A stretch of DNA of 64,000 nucleotides, taken from contig LSRX01000533.1 of assembly GCA_001939145.1 (NCBI GenBank), positions 310,905-374,904 of the forward strand. Direction: 5' to 3'. Origin of the DNA: Symbiodinium microadriaticum (Eukaryota > Sar > Dinophyceae > Suessiales > Symbiodiniaceae). Position numbers and translations under genes: made by a program. Of the stretch, positions 33,180 through 45,900 are shown one piece after another. The stretch's first letter is position 1; the number at the start of each line of letters is the position of its first letter. The notes beneath the pieces are model-generated. The model was given only the letters and a program-made list of their open reading frames with translations. It did no database searches and was not told where the DNA came from.

Positions 33180-36060
33180 CTACATCCACCTACGGCTCTT
33201 CAACTTCTCTGGCTTTCGAGCAAAGGGCAAGGAGAGCTTGTCGCCATCAGGCTGCTGCTCCGTGTAGATGTCGTACCGGTTGCAAAGCAGAGCGACCGTG
33301 CTCACGCAGGCAGACTCTGCCTGATCTCTGGCAGCAAACTCCTCGAACACCGCGTAGGAACCCACAGCACAGTGGAGCTCGGGCAGCAGGGTCTGCAGCT
33401 GCCTCTCAGAAAGCATGATTCTTTCGAAGGGGTTCTTACAATTCAGCTGGGGTACCAGTTGGTTGAAGCAGATCATTGAGGACCCTGTTGCAGACAATCA
33501 TCGCATGACAAACGGGTACAGTACACATCGTACACATTTCCCCCGGCCGGCCCGGCCTGCCCACTTCGGAGGCATCCAGCCCTGCATCTTGGTTTTGGCT
33601 TCTGACATCCCTCATCAGAGCAGCCAAGCGCTCCCATGGATCCTCTTTTTGTGGACTTTCTGTGTGCTGCAACTCTTGCACATGGCGTCTCACGTCCATG
33701 TTGTGAAAGAGCTTTCTCTCATCAGGGCGAAGGCTTCGGTAGTGTGCGTTCTTGTCACAGCAAAGCTGTGCATATTCCACTTGGCGATGATGTTTATCGT
33801 GGCTGCTTTCCTGCATCGCGAGGAAGTCCCTGGCATACTCATAGAACATGGCCGTAGAGCTTGGTGAGCCATGCACGCACAGCAGCAAGTCGTCGCCCGT
33901 TAGAGTAAACACCTCAGCGATGTTGCGGGCTCTCAGCGTCGCCGTGTGGAGCACAAACTCCGCATAAAGGCCAATCTCTGAGAACCAGTGGGCCTCTTCC
34001 CCCTGGATTCTTTTAGGATGATTCTTCATTGGCGCCTCGTCGAGCTCGAAGACGCCCGCCGCCGTGATGTGCAACTGGTCTGCCAAGTCCCCCACCATGA
34101 AGACACACTCTCCCTTCTCGTAGGCCTGCTTCTGCAGGGCCGCACAGATCTTGGCGAAAACATCCGGGTATACGTCTGCTGTGACAGAAAATATTGGAAT
34201 ATTGCACAAGAAAGTAGATCTTTGCGAAACGAAGAGCTCCGCTTGCAGAGTCGGAGAAATCAATGTCGGGTCAAGTTGAACTGCCAGAGTCCTTTCTAGC
34301 TTGTAGTCCACAAACCTCGGGAAGAGCTTTGGTTCCAACAGAAGAACTAGCTTTACAGCTACATCGGCTCCAAATCCCCCAGTCTCAGCTGGTCAGGGTG
34401 ACAGGCGCAATCCAAGAAGTCAAGTAAGAAAGCCAACGCATTAAAAAAAAAAATCCATCAAGGCACTTTGCCCGAAGAACATACGGGCTGCAGTCACTAA
34501 GAAATCGAGCGTTTCTTGTCCAGCGCTGCCGCTGTATACTTCGAGACGAGAACATGACAGGAGCCTGCTGAGATTAATGCTTGTTCGCATCGTGACGAGG
34601 TCTCTGCCCGAAACTGCTGCACATGCATTTCCGGATGGAAAACGAAACAGATCGGCAGACGGTTCCGATCGTGCGAGAGCCTATCAGACCTGGCTCCCCG
34701 AGCCCACCCAGGAAACAGCCGACGCTGAATTGCAACTATGTAATGTAAGCCCTGGTCATAGGCACGATGCACTCTGACCATTGCCATTTCCATTACCTGA
34801 AGTTCGGCGAAGCAAATACTTTCAAACCCCATCCAAGGGGCTTCATGATTCTGGAAACGAGCTCATAGGAGGCGTTCTGGCCTTTCAAGCAAAAGATATC
34901 TGTCAAACGGCCGTGCTGTCCTCAACACCTTCTGTACATGTGCAGAGTACCCAACCGCATCTCCTTATTTACTGCACGAGGTTCGACCGGTGACCCAACC
35001 AACTCGGACAATGCATCGACTATGTCGGCTTTGTAAGGTACATGCACTGCATTCAGGCCCTTTCGCTGGCCTGTTAAGTAGAGTCGGACCTCCCGGCGCT
35101 GCCGTGCACGAGCTTCGTTCATGGCGCGGAGGTCGTGAAGAGATCCGGCAATGGTTGAAATCGTCGTACCCATCACCAAGATTGAAAACCTAATGCAACA
35201 GGTTAAGACAGCTGTGACAGAGACGGAGCAAGTCTGTTCCAACGACGCTCTGCGGACCCTGCATGCAAATGTATCTTCGAACTAGACGTGTTCTGAGAAA
35301 TTTGATGGTCCGCAGCCCCTAGTGCAAGCGGAAGGCCAATACGTCAGGATGTCGAACAGTCGCTCCTGACCATTGTCTGGCGCTATCGTCGGCGGGGACG
35401 GCGAATTCATGACGTACCGCAAGGAATGCAGATACTGCAAAGGAATAGAAAGTGTTGCCGCTCCATTGATGTCGATCCAGCTCTCTCTGCCCTCTGACTG
35501 CGTGCTTCGTCCGAGCCAAACCCAAATGCAGGTCAGCATGTGCGCGAGCACGAGAAGCACAAAAGTGGTATTGATGATGGCAATTACGAGCATGAGCCAC
35601 TGCCGCCCAGTGGATGCTGCAAGTTCCTGCACGACAGTCTGTAGTCGCGCAATCTTCAACAGCCGCAGGAGGCGGAAGGCTCGAATGACTCTGGCCAAAC
35701 GGAATGCTGCTGCGGCGGAAATAGTATCTGCTGCGAAAGCATTTGCCAGGTCTAGCGTGACAAGGGACACGTCGAAAATTGCCCAAGTGCTCAGGTAGCT
35801 CAAGGCAATCGCGGCCCGGTCACGCACCAGCCTCCCTCGCACATATATGGCTGTGTTGAGGTTCGCGGCGACGTCACATGACCAGAAAATCAGCCCGCAC
35901 CAGAACATAAGCGTCAGGCCAACGTTGGCGGAGTGCGGAATGTCCCAAGCCAAAGCCACTGGCCTGCGGCAACTGAGACATATGTTGGATTTGGCCCCAA
36001 GAGTTCGTGCAGCACCCGTGTAGATCTTTCTCGAAGCCAGGGCAACATCCGCTCGAAGCT
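33180..36060 (-). CDS. Voltage-gated, cyclic-nucleotide-binding ion channel (EAG/HCN/CNG-like)
   Basis: Membrane exon ~36060-35343: S2 (MFWCGLIFWSCDVAANLNTA), S3 (YLSTWAIFDVSLVTLD), a strong S4 voltage sensor (FRLARVIRAFRLLRLLKIAR), S5 (WLMLVIAIINTTFVLLVLAH) and a pore helix region (LRYVMNSPSPPTIAPDNGQE). It ends with a GT donor at 35342. The exon from 35189 gives S6 and the C-linker (FSILVMGTTISTIAGSLHDL, NEARARQRREVRLYL). The exon block ~34370-33480 contains the cNMP-binding domain (LQAELFVSQRSTFLCNIPIF, YEKGECVFMVGDLADQLHI, EIGLYAEF). The last exon, ~33480-33180, is a helical tail ending KSRRWM. No GYG/GFG selectivity filter is visible where it is expected. The cNMP pocket lacks a clear phosphate-cassette Arg, so ligand binding is uncertain. 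The first exons were not found. Confidence 0.82.
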
Positions 36061-36149
36061 AAGGTGCGCCAAATTGAGGTTTTGCAGGCGACTGCTAAGT
36101 CTTCTCTTGCTTCCGTCTCATCCCTTTCATGTCCCGGCAAAGCGTTTCT

Positions 36150-36600
36150 GCATTATTCTTCCGTCCGATGGGCTAGCCCGTTGTCAGATTTAGGTGCGTC
36201 GTCTCCTTCTAGAACACTCAACGACCCCTCAAAAACGGTAGTTGCCTGCTAGGTTTGCTGAGCATTTCTCATGAACCCTGTGCTGAGCCCGAGGGGTTTG
36301 CTAAGCTACGATTGATACTGCGAAAAACATGGTATGCTGAACGAACTGGGACAAGTAGGTAGTAGCCCTTCACCAATCACTTAAGGTGATTATGTGGCTA
36401 CGTCGCCGTTGAAGAGCAGATTCTCGAAGCGAAGTCTACATGCCCATGGCAACTTATCAGCTGCAGGGGCGAGATGAAGGCGTCGGTAAGAACGAGGAAG
36501 GAGCCCATCACATCCCACACGAGGCGAAATCGGCCATCTGGATGCCACGGAGCCAGGCGTGAAACTGTTTCCTCACTCGAACTAAAATGTGCTGGATTGC
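36150..36600. other. Intergenic stretch
   Basis: No recognisable coding or structural signal is seen between the channel and the next upstream gene. Confidence 0.4.
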
Positions 36601-36619
36601 TCTAGAACGGGAGGTCCCT

Positions 36620-38150
36620 CTACATCCCGCCTGCCTGGCCTGCCTTCTTTGGCACCCTTTGGTTAACCTTTGGCAAAGGTGTCACGGGCCAAGTGTCCTT
36701 GTTCGGCTGGAGCTGCTCGCTCTCGATGAAGGCCTGGGATGACTCCCGCATCCGCGTCTTTACAGAGTCGAGGCTGCCATCTCGATATGATCGCTCCATC
36801 CATCTGGAGTGAAGTCTCATCTCTCTGCTGAAAGGTTCCCCAAAGCAAACGGCATAGCGCCTGCACGGGACACAAAAAGGCTGACGTGCAAAGCCACTGC
36901 AAGCGATTGCAGGCAAGTGCTGCAGTGCACCTGGAGAAGTCACCGAGTTCATCCTGATTCGTCTTTTTGCGGCCGAGCAGGGCTCTCGGCTCGGATACCT
37001 TGGACACCGGACGAACTCATGGCATCATGCCGACGATTCCGCATGCGTCTTCACTTGTTTAACTTTCCCATGTATGTAGAGTGTTCCTACTTGTGACTAC
37101 TAACAGCTCCAATCTTCCCGCGTCGGCGACGGCATCATGGTGCTTGCTGTCTGTACGGCATCTGTATCAAGATCATCTGGCTTTTTAGCTTGGGGGCAGG
37201 AACATCTTCCTCGATCTCCGTAGCTGGCTCTGTGCCGCCTTCTGGTGTGGAAAGGGTGCTTTGAAGACCATCCAGCTTGACCTGCCATCGACGGGACATC
37301 CGAAATCACAGCCAGCACGGGAACACTTACAGCCGCCCCGCTCGAAGCCTTCATCCGGTGATGGAACTCTGCCAGATCAGCACGCAGCGATTCAAAGCTT
37401 TCTGCGGTCAGGAGTTGCCTGGCCAGGCACATCAAAAAGGTCATGGTGGGCCGGGTTCTCATTCCGATAAACGGAGCCTGCGCAAGTGTCTATCGACGGG
37501 ATCACCCACACTCGGAGCCATGGCTTTCTGAGACAAGTGAAGCTCTGGGCCGAGTCGTGACTTCATGACGAAAGGTTGGTCGGCAAACCGAAGCTATGTG
37601 GAGTTCTCCTCAATGCCGTCTATAGCTACGAAACACGCGGAGATGCATGTCCGCCACTGAGCCACGGCCAGCAGGTAAACGTGCAACATGGCCTTACCGA
37701 CGAGCGATCCGGCGGCTCGGCTCTCGCATGCACTGTGCCAACAAGACGCCGCCTGCAGCTCTTCGAGGCCTGGTCCGCCTGGCCCTCCCAGCAGTCTTTG
37801 CAGAGACATCTCCGAGAAGTCCTGCTGTGGCGTGCAAGCTCTATGCTTTGCTCTTTGCCGCACTTCTTTGGACTTGGTCGCCTGCATCCTTCCGGGGTCA
37901 GGACCCCCTTGCAGAAAGTCTGGCGGGAAGGAGCCAGGCGACCCAAGAACGTCCTCACGAAGAAAACGCGCGGGACTGACTTAGACGTCCCGGCCCGGCC
38001 CATGATGTCTGTCCTTGAGTGCTTCGAGGTCGGCATCCTCACCCAGCAGCCGCTGAAGGGCCGGTGGCATGCCCGACGCACCAAGCAAATCCTGACGAAG
38101 TGCTCGTCTGTGGCTTGTTCTCGCATCTTTGCCCCTCTAGGAGTACTGCG
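36620..38150 (-). CDS. Unrecognised multi-exon protein
   Basis: Exon-like blocks in order are about 38120-37985 (QDLLGASGMPPALQRLLG, then EDADLEALKDRHHGPG), about 37890-37735 (KEVRQRAKHRAC, SEMSLQRLLGGPGGPGLEEL), about 37462-37290 (ARQLLTAESFESLRADLAEF) and 36870-36620 (EMRLHSRWMERSYRDGSL). The last continues to KKAGQAGGM and a stop. The blocks are charged and helical with no known domain. Linking them into one gene is inference from strand and spacing. Confidence 0.4.
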
Positions 38151-38169
38151 GTGAGTAATGACTAGTGTA

Positions 38170-39390
38170 AACAAAGCTTCAGCATCATCTCCGCTGCAGA
38201 GATAGGCACAGCATGTGAAGGTTCAAAGAACATTAAGGCATTGGCAAAGTAGATTAAGCCAGTTCGTTGTCACAGCTCTTCAGGGATGTGGCTTAGGCCC
38301 TCCAGCTTCTTCTTAAAATTTCGATAGCTTGAAATCGGGGAAGTAAAGAGGAACGAGGAGACACACGCCGCACGCCCATGCTGGCGTCAGCCCTGGTGTT
38401 GTTATGGTTGCCCTTCTTAATACACGGTTGGCCGCCCGGGGCTTCGGGAGATTCGAGGTGAACTCGAAAGCCCGCAAACATACAGCTCGAGGAACTGAAC
38501 CGCCCAACCCCGACAAGGAGGACGATTAAGCACCAGAATACCTTCACCCATTCCGCACCCCAGTGGCCCATGTGTCAGTCAGCTTTCCGCTTCGCCTGAT
38601 GCTGACCCTGTTTGGGGTCCGGAATGGTGCAGGACAGAGCGGCAATGGAGGGGCTCAGTCAAGTCAAACGATGACAAACGTACCTGCACCTTTCCCCTGC
38701 CCCATGTTGTTCCTAGGTTCGTGCACAAACGGGCGACATGCAGGGGGTGAGGCTGACTTCCGCGACCTCGCATTGCCCCAACGCCTTTACGTCATCGCAT
38801 CTTAAGGGGCAGGACCTAACACTCATCTTTCCTAACCATTTTGTTCCGTGCATGTCGGGGACTGAGCGGCGGCGCAGGCGGGCGGCACGCTTGGCAAGGC
38901 ATGGGGCGAGGAGGGAGGCGGGCGATGGCGGGCGGCCCGGGCGGGTGAGCGGCGGCCGTGCAGCCTTGCCGGGCGCAGGCGTGTGGGTGTGCGCATGTGC
39001 GAACTTCTTCGGTGTGATACTGGATCCTGCAGACTCGCGTGAACTTGTACATCGCACGCGGACAAGCCAGGTTTCACGTTTTCAAGTCATCGTTGGCACG
39101 GAAATGTACGACAGTAAGAGCTGAAGAGCTACAGGCAAAGCAGACCCAGCTAGTCACGAGAGCCTCCAGCCCGTCCAGGCCGTCCAAGCCGAAACCCATG
39201 CCTGGTGCCGCGTCGTTTTCCTTTTTCAATGGTGGCGACAATAAAGACCCATGCGGCCTTCTGGGAATCCGCCCATGGGTTGCAGTAGGTCCTGCCCGGC
39301 ATCGAAAGTCTTGCTGCGATGAAGCCAAGACTTGAAAAGTAAGTATGTGACTCACGGTCCACCTCTGCTTCATCTTCCTCCTGCGCGGCA
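38170..39390. other. No supported gene; G-rich patch
   Basis: Around 38870-38990 the plus strand is very G-rich (GGCGG/GGGCG runs). No domain-bearing frame is seen. Confidence 0.45.
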
Positions 39391-39398
39391 GACAGCAC

Positions 39399-40248
39399 TC
39401 ATGAGGACCTGTGACAGAAACTCGTTGGGCTGGTGCCGGCCTCGTTCAACTCCTCAATACGTTTCTGCAAGCGGCGCAGAAGCCGTGGCTTATCTTCTCT
39501 CAATGCCTGTGCCTCCTCTAGGGGAACTCCCAAAATATCTGCGAGCTTCTTCGGCTCTGGCAAAGCAGTTGGCCGCTTGACTTCGCTTTGCTCCTTCAAG
39601 ATAGCCAGCAAAGCATGAGCATCAGCAATGCGCGCACCGCACCGTAGCAATGACCTGCTCCCCTACACTATCAATGCCGCCACTATCGAAATGTCTCGAA
39701 ATAAATTTGCTGACAGCATGTGGCACTCCACTTCGTCCGCACCTCAGCAGCGACAGGTCCGTCATTGCCGCCGAGATCGGAACCAGCCACGACACGATAC
39801 CTTCAAAACTGCGTCTGATGATAGCAATTCACATTCGGCTTGGCATTCGGGATGGCTGATGAATGCTCCCTCAAAAAGGCCCAGCTTGCATACTCAAAGA
39901 TGAGTCTGGCGTGTTCCTTGCAAGACCGCAGTGTCGCAGTCTGCTTTTTCTGCATCCTTGTATGCTCAACTGCTTCGCTTGCAATGCTGTCACGTCGTAC
40001 GTCGATGACCGTATTTGAACAGGGCTGGGCATGCAAAGCAGGTTCCAACTTCTTGGCGCTGGTCTTGGACGGCAGGCCCATCTCGCACAACCCCCGGTAA
40101 CTGCGCATCTCGTCGAAAACACGACCACACTACCAACCAAATTAAGATCTCACGACAAGGCCCTGAAAGCCCGGAACCATTATTTCTGTACACGTCTGTT
40201 TTGCTGGATGGTTGCATCTCAAGCACCTCGTCCAACACCTGAGATGCT
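39399..40248 (-). CDS. Unrecognised helical protein, 3' exons
   Basis: Three exon-like blocks: about 40248-40160 (VLDEVLEMQPSSKTDVYRNN), about 40094-39850 (LPSKTSAKKLEPALHAQP, EHARLIFEYASWAFLREH) and about 39650-39399. The last is strongly coding in appearance (LLAILKEQSEVKRP, LADILGVPLEEAQALRED, LLRRLQKRIEELNEAG) and ends FCHRSS and a stop. No family is recognised. The gene probably starts upstream of 40250. Confidence 0.45.
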
Positions 40249-40299
40249 AAACAAAGGCAGTTTCATATGATCGACTGGGATGGTCGAGAGCAAGTAGGG

Positions 40300-41450
40300 G
40301 GCGGCTGACCGCGGCAAATAAATATCATCGGACAAACCTGACAAGCCGATGCATTCCAGGATGCCTTTGCCTTGTCCACCCGCTTTTGCATGTGGGCCCG
40401 TATGTCTGGGACTGGCACCTCGCAGAAAGGATACTAGTTACCAGTGGCAGAACACCACAGTCCTGCCAGGGGTTTTGGTGCCAACTCGGCAGGTCGCCAC
40501 TCAGAGAAGCCCTGAAGAAGACTCCGCGGGTGCAAACGCTGCCAGCAGAATCTTTCTTTACATTTTCTTAAACGCTTAATTTCATTTCACACTACAGTGT
40601 AACCACGGCTTCAAGGAGCAGCTCAGTGTGCCGCTAAAGGGAGGACTAAAACAGTGAGTCCAAAGACACCTTGTAGTCGAAGCCAAGCATTACCCACAAA
40701 AACGCTCCAGACCAGGACTGCGAGGCTCCCAAGACCACCCCATTTGCACAAGGTGCCCCTCGCGCAAACTTGTTTGGGATGCGAATGTGCGCTCGGGAGC
40801 ACGGTTCAGCAATGCGGTAAGCGAAATTGCGACATTCGTGAATTCTGCTGAAATTCTGAGAACGGCGAAATTGCCAAACCACACTCAGGAGCCCACGGCC
40901 TGTTTGGCAACTTCGAGCCTTTGGATCCCCAACACGCGCACCGAACTGCGGCGTTCCATGAATCGTGCGCTGGACCATTGGAGGACGGGGGGCCAAGGTG
41001 GGATTGTGGAAAGAACGCGACTTCAGTCGAAAACCGGCACCACGCCACAGCAGGAGCTGTGGAACCACCGCAGGCGGCGAGTCTTGCCGCGTGCTGACCA
41101 GGCTGACCCTAACCACTCCGTCGTTACACCTGAAGAAACTGTAACAAAACCATGGTGTGTGACCACACTGTTTGGAGAATAGTCAGCAAACTCCAATCTG
41201 ACAAAAGGGGTGGTAGTGAGGAGCACTAAGGCTAAAAAAGCGTACAAGTAGTAGGAGGTTGAGTTCTCGCAGATTGCAGAAGTCCTAGGACCGCGATCTC
41301 TCAGGTGCCTTCGACACATCTGCTTTGGTGCCGTCGGGCAGTAAGAACTCCCCAGAAGGGTCGCCAATGCCAGTGACTTGCTTCATGAAGGACTCAAACG
41401 AGCTCTTCCTTGTCGCGAAGGTCGGCTTGTCTCAACTGCCAAGAATCTTG
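40300..41450. other. No supported gene
   Basis: Open frames on both strands (up to 156 codons) lack domains or coding character. It may include the 3' UTR of the J-domain gene. Confidence 0.4.
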
Positions 41451-41452
41451 AC

Positions 41453-42320
41453 TCACATGGCGGCTTGAACTGCGAAAAATGGGCTGAAGCTTTCAGGGCT
41501 CATGCTTTTGATGGTTTCCTTCGCCCACTCCTCACAGTCGTGGAGGTGCTTCCGCTCGAAGTGGATCATCATCAGCCGCTTATTGGAGCCAGTGTGTCCA
41601 CAAATCTGACACTGAAGCTTCCCGCCCACGGAGACGATATTCCTTAGTGCACCGAGGCGTGCTTGCTGCAGGACGACAAAGGACCAGTGGCCAGACCTGT
41701 CTTTCTGAAAGCATATGAGCGGCTCCTCCATGAATTGCTGCATCTTCTCGTGATCGTCCCTCCATGGAAGCACAGACTGCATCATGTCGTCCACGATGCC
41801 CCCATCTTCCATCATCTCACCCACCCACATGTTCAAAAACTGATCCATGTCGAAGTCCTCCAAATCCATGTCGCCAGACTTGTCATACTTGAGGCGTTTC
41901 TTGTCGTCGGACAAGACTGAGTACGCTTCCGCAATTCTCTGAAACTTGATCTTCGCATCTGGTGACGGGTTCTTGTCGGGATGGTACTTCAACGATTTTT
42001 GTCGATAAGCTTTCTTGAGCCTGAGTTCGATGATGGTCGTCATGCAAGCTGCACTCTGGCAGACAAGCTGGCTCTTATTGCCAGGTTGCTCGTCTGCTTT
42101 GGCCCCTTTCGAGACCTTGGCAGACAAGTGTACAGTTGTTCTTCAGGTCCTTACAGCGGAGAGTGTCCAGAAGCCTAGCAAGCCTTCCTGCAGATCCCAG
42201 CTGCCCCAAGGATTTTGTACAAGTCCTTCTCATTCACATCCACCTAGCACTGGCTGGCTTGCGAAATCGCAGCGTTCTGTTACTTGCTGAGGCCCTCTGC
42301 GGCCTCTTCAAGTTCAGCTT
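41453..42320 (-). CDS. J-domain (DnaJ/Hsp40) co-chaperone with C-terminal zinc-finger-like motif
   Basis: An ATG near 42322 reads [15 protein letters not shown] and an intron follows. The exon ending at 42205 gives EKDLYKILG, the start of J-domain helix I, with a GC donor. The exon 42048-41453 continues with [20 protein letters not shown] (helix II and the HPD motif), [20 protein letters not shown] (helix III) and an acidic segment. A C-terminal CxxC...H...H motif follows ([20 protein letters not shown]) before the stop. HPD is intact, so Hsp70 stimulation is expected. The finger suggests nucleic-acid or RNP targeting, as in DNAJC21-type proteins, but that is inference. Exact exon-1/2 phase is unresolved. 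Confidence 0.8.
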
Positions 42321-42655
42321 CCCCGGCCATGGCTTCCGGAACCCTGCCACGTGATGGTGCCGCTGATGTGTTCGTGTACCATGCAAGGACAAGACGGCAA
42401 GGGGTCAGCCAAAGAAGAGACCTGGTGGCGAACCTAAAGCTGCTGGGCATCTAGCTCGCTTGCCACTCGCATCTACAGTCCGTACATGCTTGCGTCACGA
42501 AGATGAAGCATTGTGCGAGTGCCTTGTCTTTGAGGCTTGATGGCTGCACGAAGACTATTTCCCAGCATGTCCACCACCGCTAGATCCAACAAGCCTGAGG
42601 CTCGTTTCGTAACAGCTGTGACGGAGGCAATGCGCACATCAGCAAGAAGCACGAC

Positions 42656-42703
42656 CTTGGCAAAGCCAGACAGCGATGCAGCTTTGCGATTCCATTCCAC
42701 GAC
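42656..42703 (-). CDS. PAS-domain exon fragment B
   Basis: A 48-nt exon bounded by AAG and a GT donor reads VVEWNRKAASLSGFAK, nearly the same as the PAS helix at 22.4 kb. An upstream block (about 42920-42840: EVFRSEMARMLEQ) may belong to it. The preceding PAS strand exon (TANAPIF type) was not found nearby. Confidence 0.6.
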
Positions 42704-42999
42704 CTTGGTCGGATAGCTGGCTGATGCCACACGGCCACTGCGTATAGGACTCTGCATGTGCCGTGTTGCACAATTGCTGCCTGGTCAGCCCTTTTCCCTG
42801 TGCAACTGGTGCAAGCTAGGCCGCCACTAGGCCAGCTGGCTACCTGCTCCAACATCCGAGCCATCTCACTTCTGAAGACTTCGCCAGGATGGCATCCAGT
42901 TCTGGATGCAGAGGAGGAAGGCTCGACACCTGTCACACGACAGAGCATTGTGCATGACACTTGTTCGAAGTCGACGCAGCCAGTACTGCGAGATCCAGC

Positions 43000-45900
43000 C
43001 TGTGCAGAGGACCTTTGATGGCTTCTTGTGACGAGGCTGCTTAGCAGCACGTGGGATGGATCAGCGCGGCGTTGTGGCGGCAAATGCAGCCCTGCCGGCA
43101 CGCGGGAGTTCGCGAGTCAGCTGTTGTCAGTGGCTGTGCCGTAAGAAGCGTGTTTTTCCCTTCGACTGTCACTACATAGTCTATTTGCCATCGGGGGAAG
43201 ACGGCCCACACAAAGACAATTTACGGCAGAATCGTGGAACACAGACAACGAGTTGAGTAAGTGGCAGACCCTAATGTGTGGTGGGGGGGGCCCTTTGTCA
43301 GACACGCCCCCAAACATAGCTTTATCTGCTTAATTGCTTCTCTCTACGTGCAGAGAGATGCTGGATATTGTACCGACTTCTGAAGCAGGCCCCGGTGCAC
43401 AATTGTGCACAAACCCACTGAGGTTCTGATTGCAAACTTCTTTGCCTGCTGGCAAGCGAGTGGGTAGGCCGGCTGCCTGGCATCCAGGACAGAAGTGTGC
43501 AACTGCTTCCTCTTGTACGCATCGTCACGTCCATAAGCACATGAATCAGACGGTTCAGAGGCTTGAGGCGCCAAGTAGCTCCGAAGCATCTGCAGCCACA
43601 ACGGCCACGTCGTCCAAGGCTATGCCCTCGCCGCCTGAATCTCGAAGACCGGGACTGGCCATGCTCTGGCAATCCATTTTGGCAAGTCTGTGGCATTCCG
43701 TTTGACCAACCAGTAAGCAAGAAGGGAATGAGAGACAAAGGCAGCAAGGACATGCAATCGAGCATTTCCACGACAGGGTGCCTCGAGTGAAATCGCCAAG
43801 GATTGCAATTCTCGAAACATTTGTCCTAAGTTCTCAGAGAGCAAGTGCTTTGAGATTGCACGGTGTGTCATGCTGTGTTGTGCCATGCGGAATCGAACCT
43901 TGCTCATGGATTGGTCCAGCGTCAATATGGCCGCGATCTGGCATGCCGTCGCATACTGGAAGTCTGCAGCAGAATTCAAAGGGTCGTAGGACCGCCTGGA
44001 GGCAGCGGATCTCTCAAACCTTGTTGCACAGTTGCTTCTTGTTGCTCGCCGGAGCTACAACACCTAACTGCCACATCGGGCCCATTAAGTCATGTGCGTG
44101 CACCAGCCTTCCATTTTCATTCAGCAGAAACTCCATGTAGACTTCGTTCCCGATCCAGCGCAGGGTATCGTCGACAAAACCTTCCAACAAAGCCGGAATC
44201 AGCAGCAAAGCTGTCTTGTTTCAATGCCCCTACGTGCTGCCGCGGATGCTACATGCCGCGACACGGTTCCTTTCAAAGACCTCTCTGTTTGCGAACCAAG
44301 CCGCGAATGATGCGAGCCCCGTGGCCGGTGTCGCAGGACCTGCAGACAGACATCATGCTCAGCGCCCAGCTGGGTGGCATCTTGGCTTTTCTGGCACACT
44401 GCGTCACCGGAATGTGATTGGATGCTCTTTGGAGGTGACAGGTGGATGACGCACCAGCTGCATTCGCTTGAACAGAATATAGCAAGCCCCAAGAGGTTGG
44501 AAACCGGTTTCAGGACAATCAGTGCTGAGATTCTCTATACTTTACTCTTAAGGATTGAGGCTATTGGGCTTTCAACTTTTGGTCTTCTACAGGAGTTTTG
44601 GGTTTGCTGGCTCAGACATGAGCATCGCGCATGTCGGGTTCCTAAGCAAACTTAAACACACGCACAATCTTAACCTCTGAGGGCGCAAGCTCACACTCGA
44701 TTGTCACCCAGTCCAACGGAGCGTTCCTTGGATATCACTCGGGATCCAGCCATCACTGGAGATGTAGCGACCCGTGGCTACCGACGCTATCGCAGCCTCA
44801 TCGTCATCGCTGCCGCGATCGCTATCATGCTCGTCACCACAGTCACCACCAGCACTCAGCCCCAAAAACACCCTCAGCACTGCCAGTACAACTCTACCAC
44901 CACCCATCACACTACCATCTACCACAAACCACTACCGCAAGTCCCCACACGACCACCAACCACCCGCACCAGCTCTGCCACGATTGCTTGAGCTTGTATG
45001 TGACTATATGAGTTTGTTTCGGGTTGTGCGCGGCCAGCGTCAACTCCAGGAAGTCGCCATACTGCGCACGCACCCGGAAGCGCAAAGTTCCTCCGTATGC
45101 CACTGCCATCTCCTGACATGTGATACCAAGCAGGACATGTTGTCGGAGCGTGTGCGAGACACAGAACGACCAACCAGGCTGATAACACAAACGGATCGCG
45201 AGCGGATAGGCTGCATGCGAAAAGCACGTGCACCCCTGACTGGAAGTGGCTCCTTTTTGTGATAAACCTTCGGGGACGCTTCGAAGTACCACTTGGCTAA
45301 ATCAATGCCAGTGGCGAAGTCCAGGCTTTGGACTTCGTCGGCACCTTGGCTCTCACTCACAGGATGGGATGGTCCCCTCCTCCCTCCGTAAGTTGATGCT
45401 TTCTTAATTCTTGGCAATGCCGAGCTGCCATAAATGTACTGGTTCAGGCCACCCCACGAAACAGCCTGGTGCCTCACCCCAGCACTGGGCGTGTTGCCTG
45501 TGGCCAGCAGTGTTCACTTGCACTTCGACGCACACTTCATAGGAGGGAGAAACAGCAATTCGACAGCCAACCGAATTCTTCCCCAGCCTCCCACAACTTC
45601 CAGTTGACCGGATACTGTCCAGCCATCCGCTCCATCTGCCTGAGCAGGATTTGGATTTCAGAGCCACTACCGGTAGCTGGCATTTGTAAGGCCACAGCTA
45701 GGTTAAAGTCAGAGCCGGCAATTTGCCGATGAGGGTTAACCTGAGGCAGCAAGGCCACTGCATCAAGCATTCACGGCTTGTTCCGGGGCTGTGGCTAGTA
45801 CAACGAGACCTGGTTCAGATTGGACATCGATAATGGTTTCGCCATCTGCCGATCAGGGATGCAGGCTGGCTGAGGCTAGCTGCTGTATGTAGATCTCATC

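Noticed and set aside
37576..38154. 192-codon plus-strand frame
   Set aside because: The opposite strand carries better exon-like blocks with splice motifs, and no plus-strand gene is supported anywhere else in the window.
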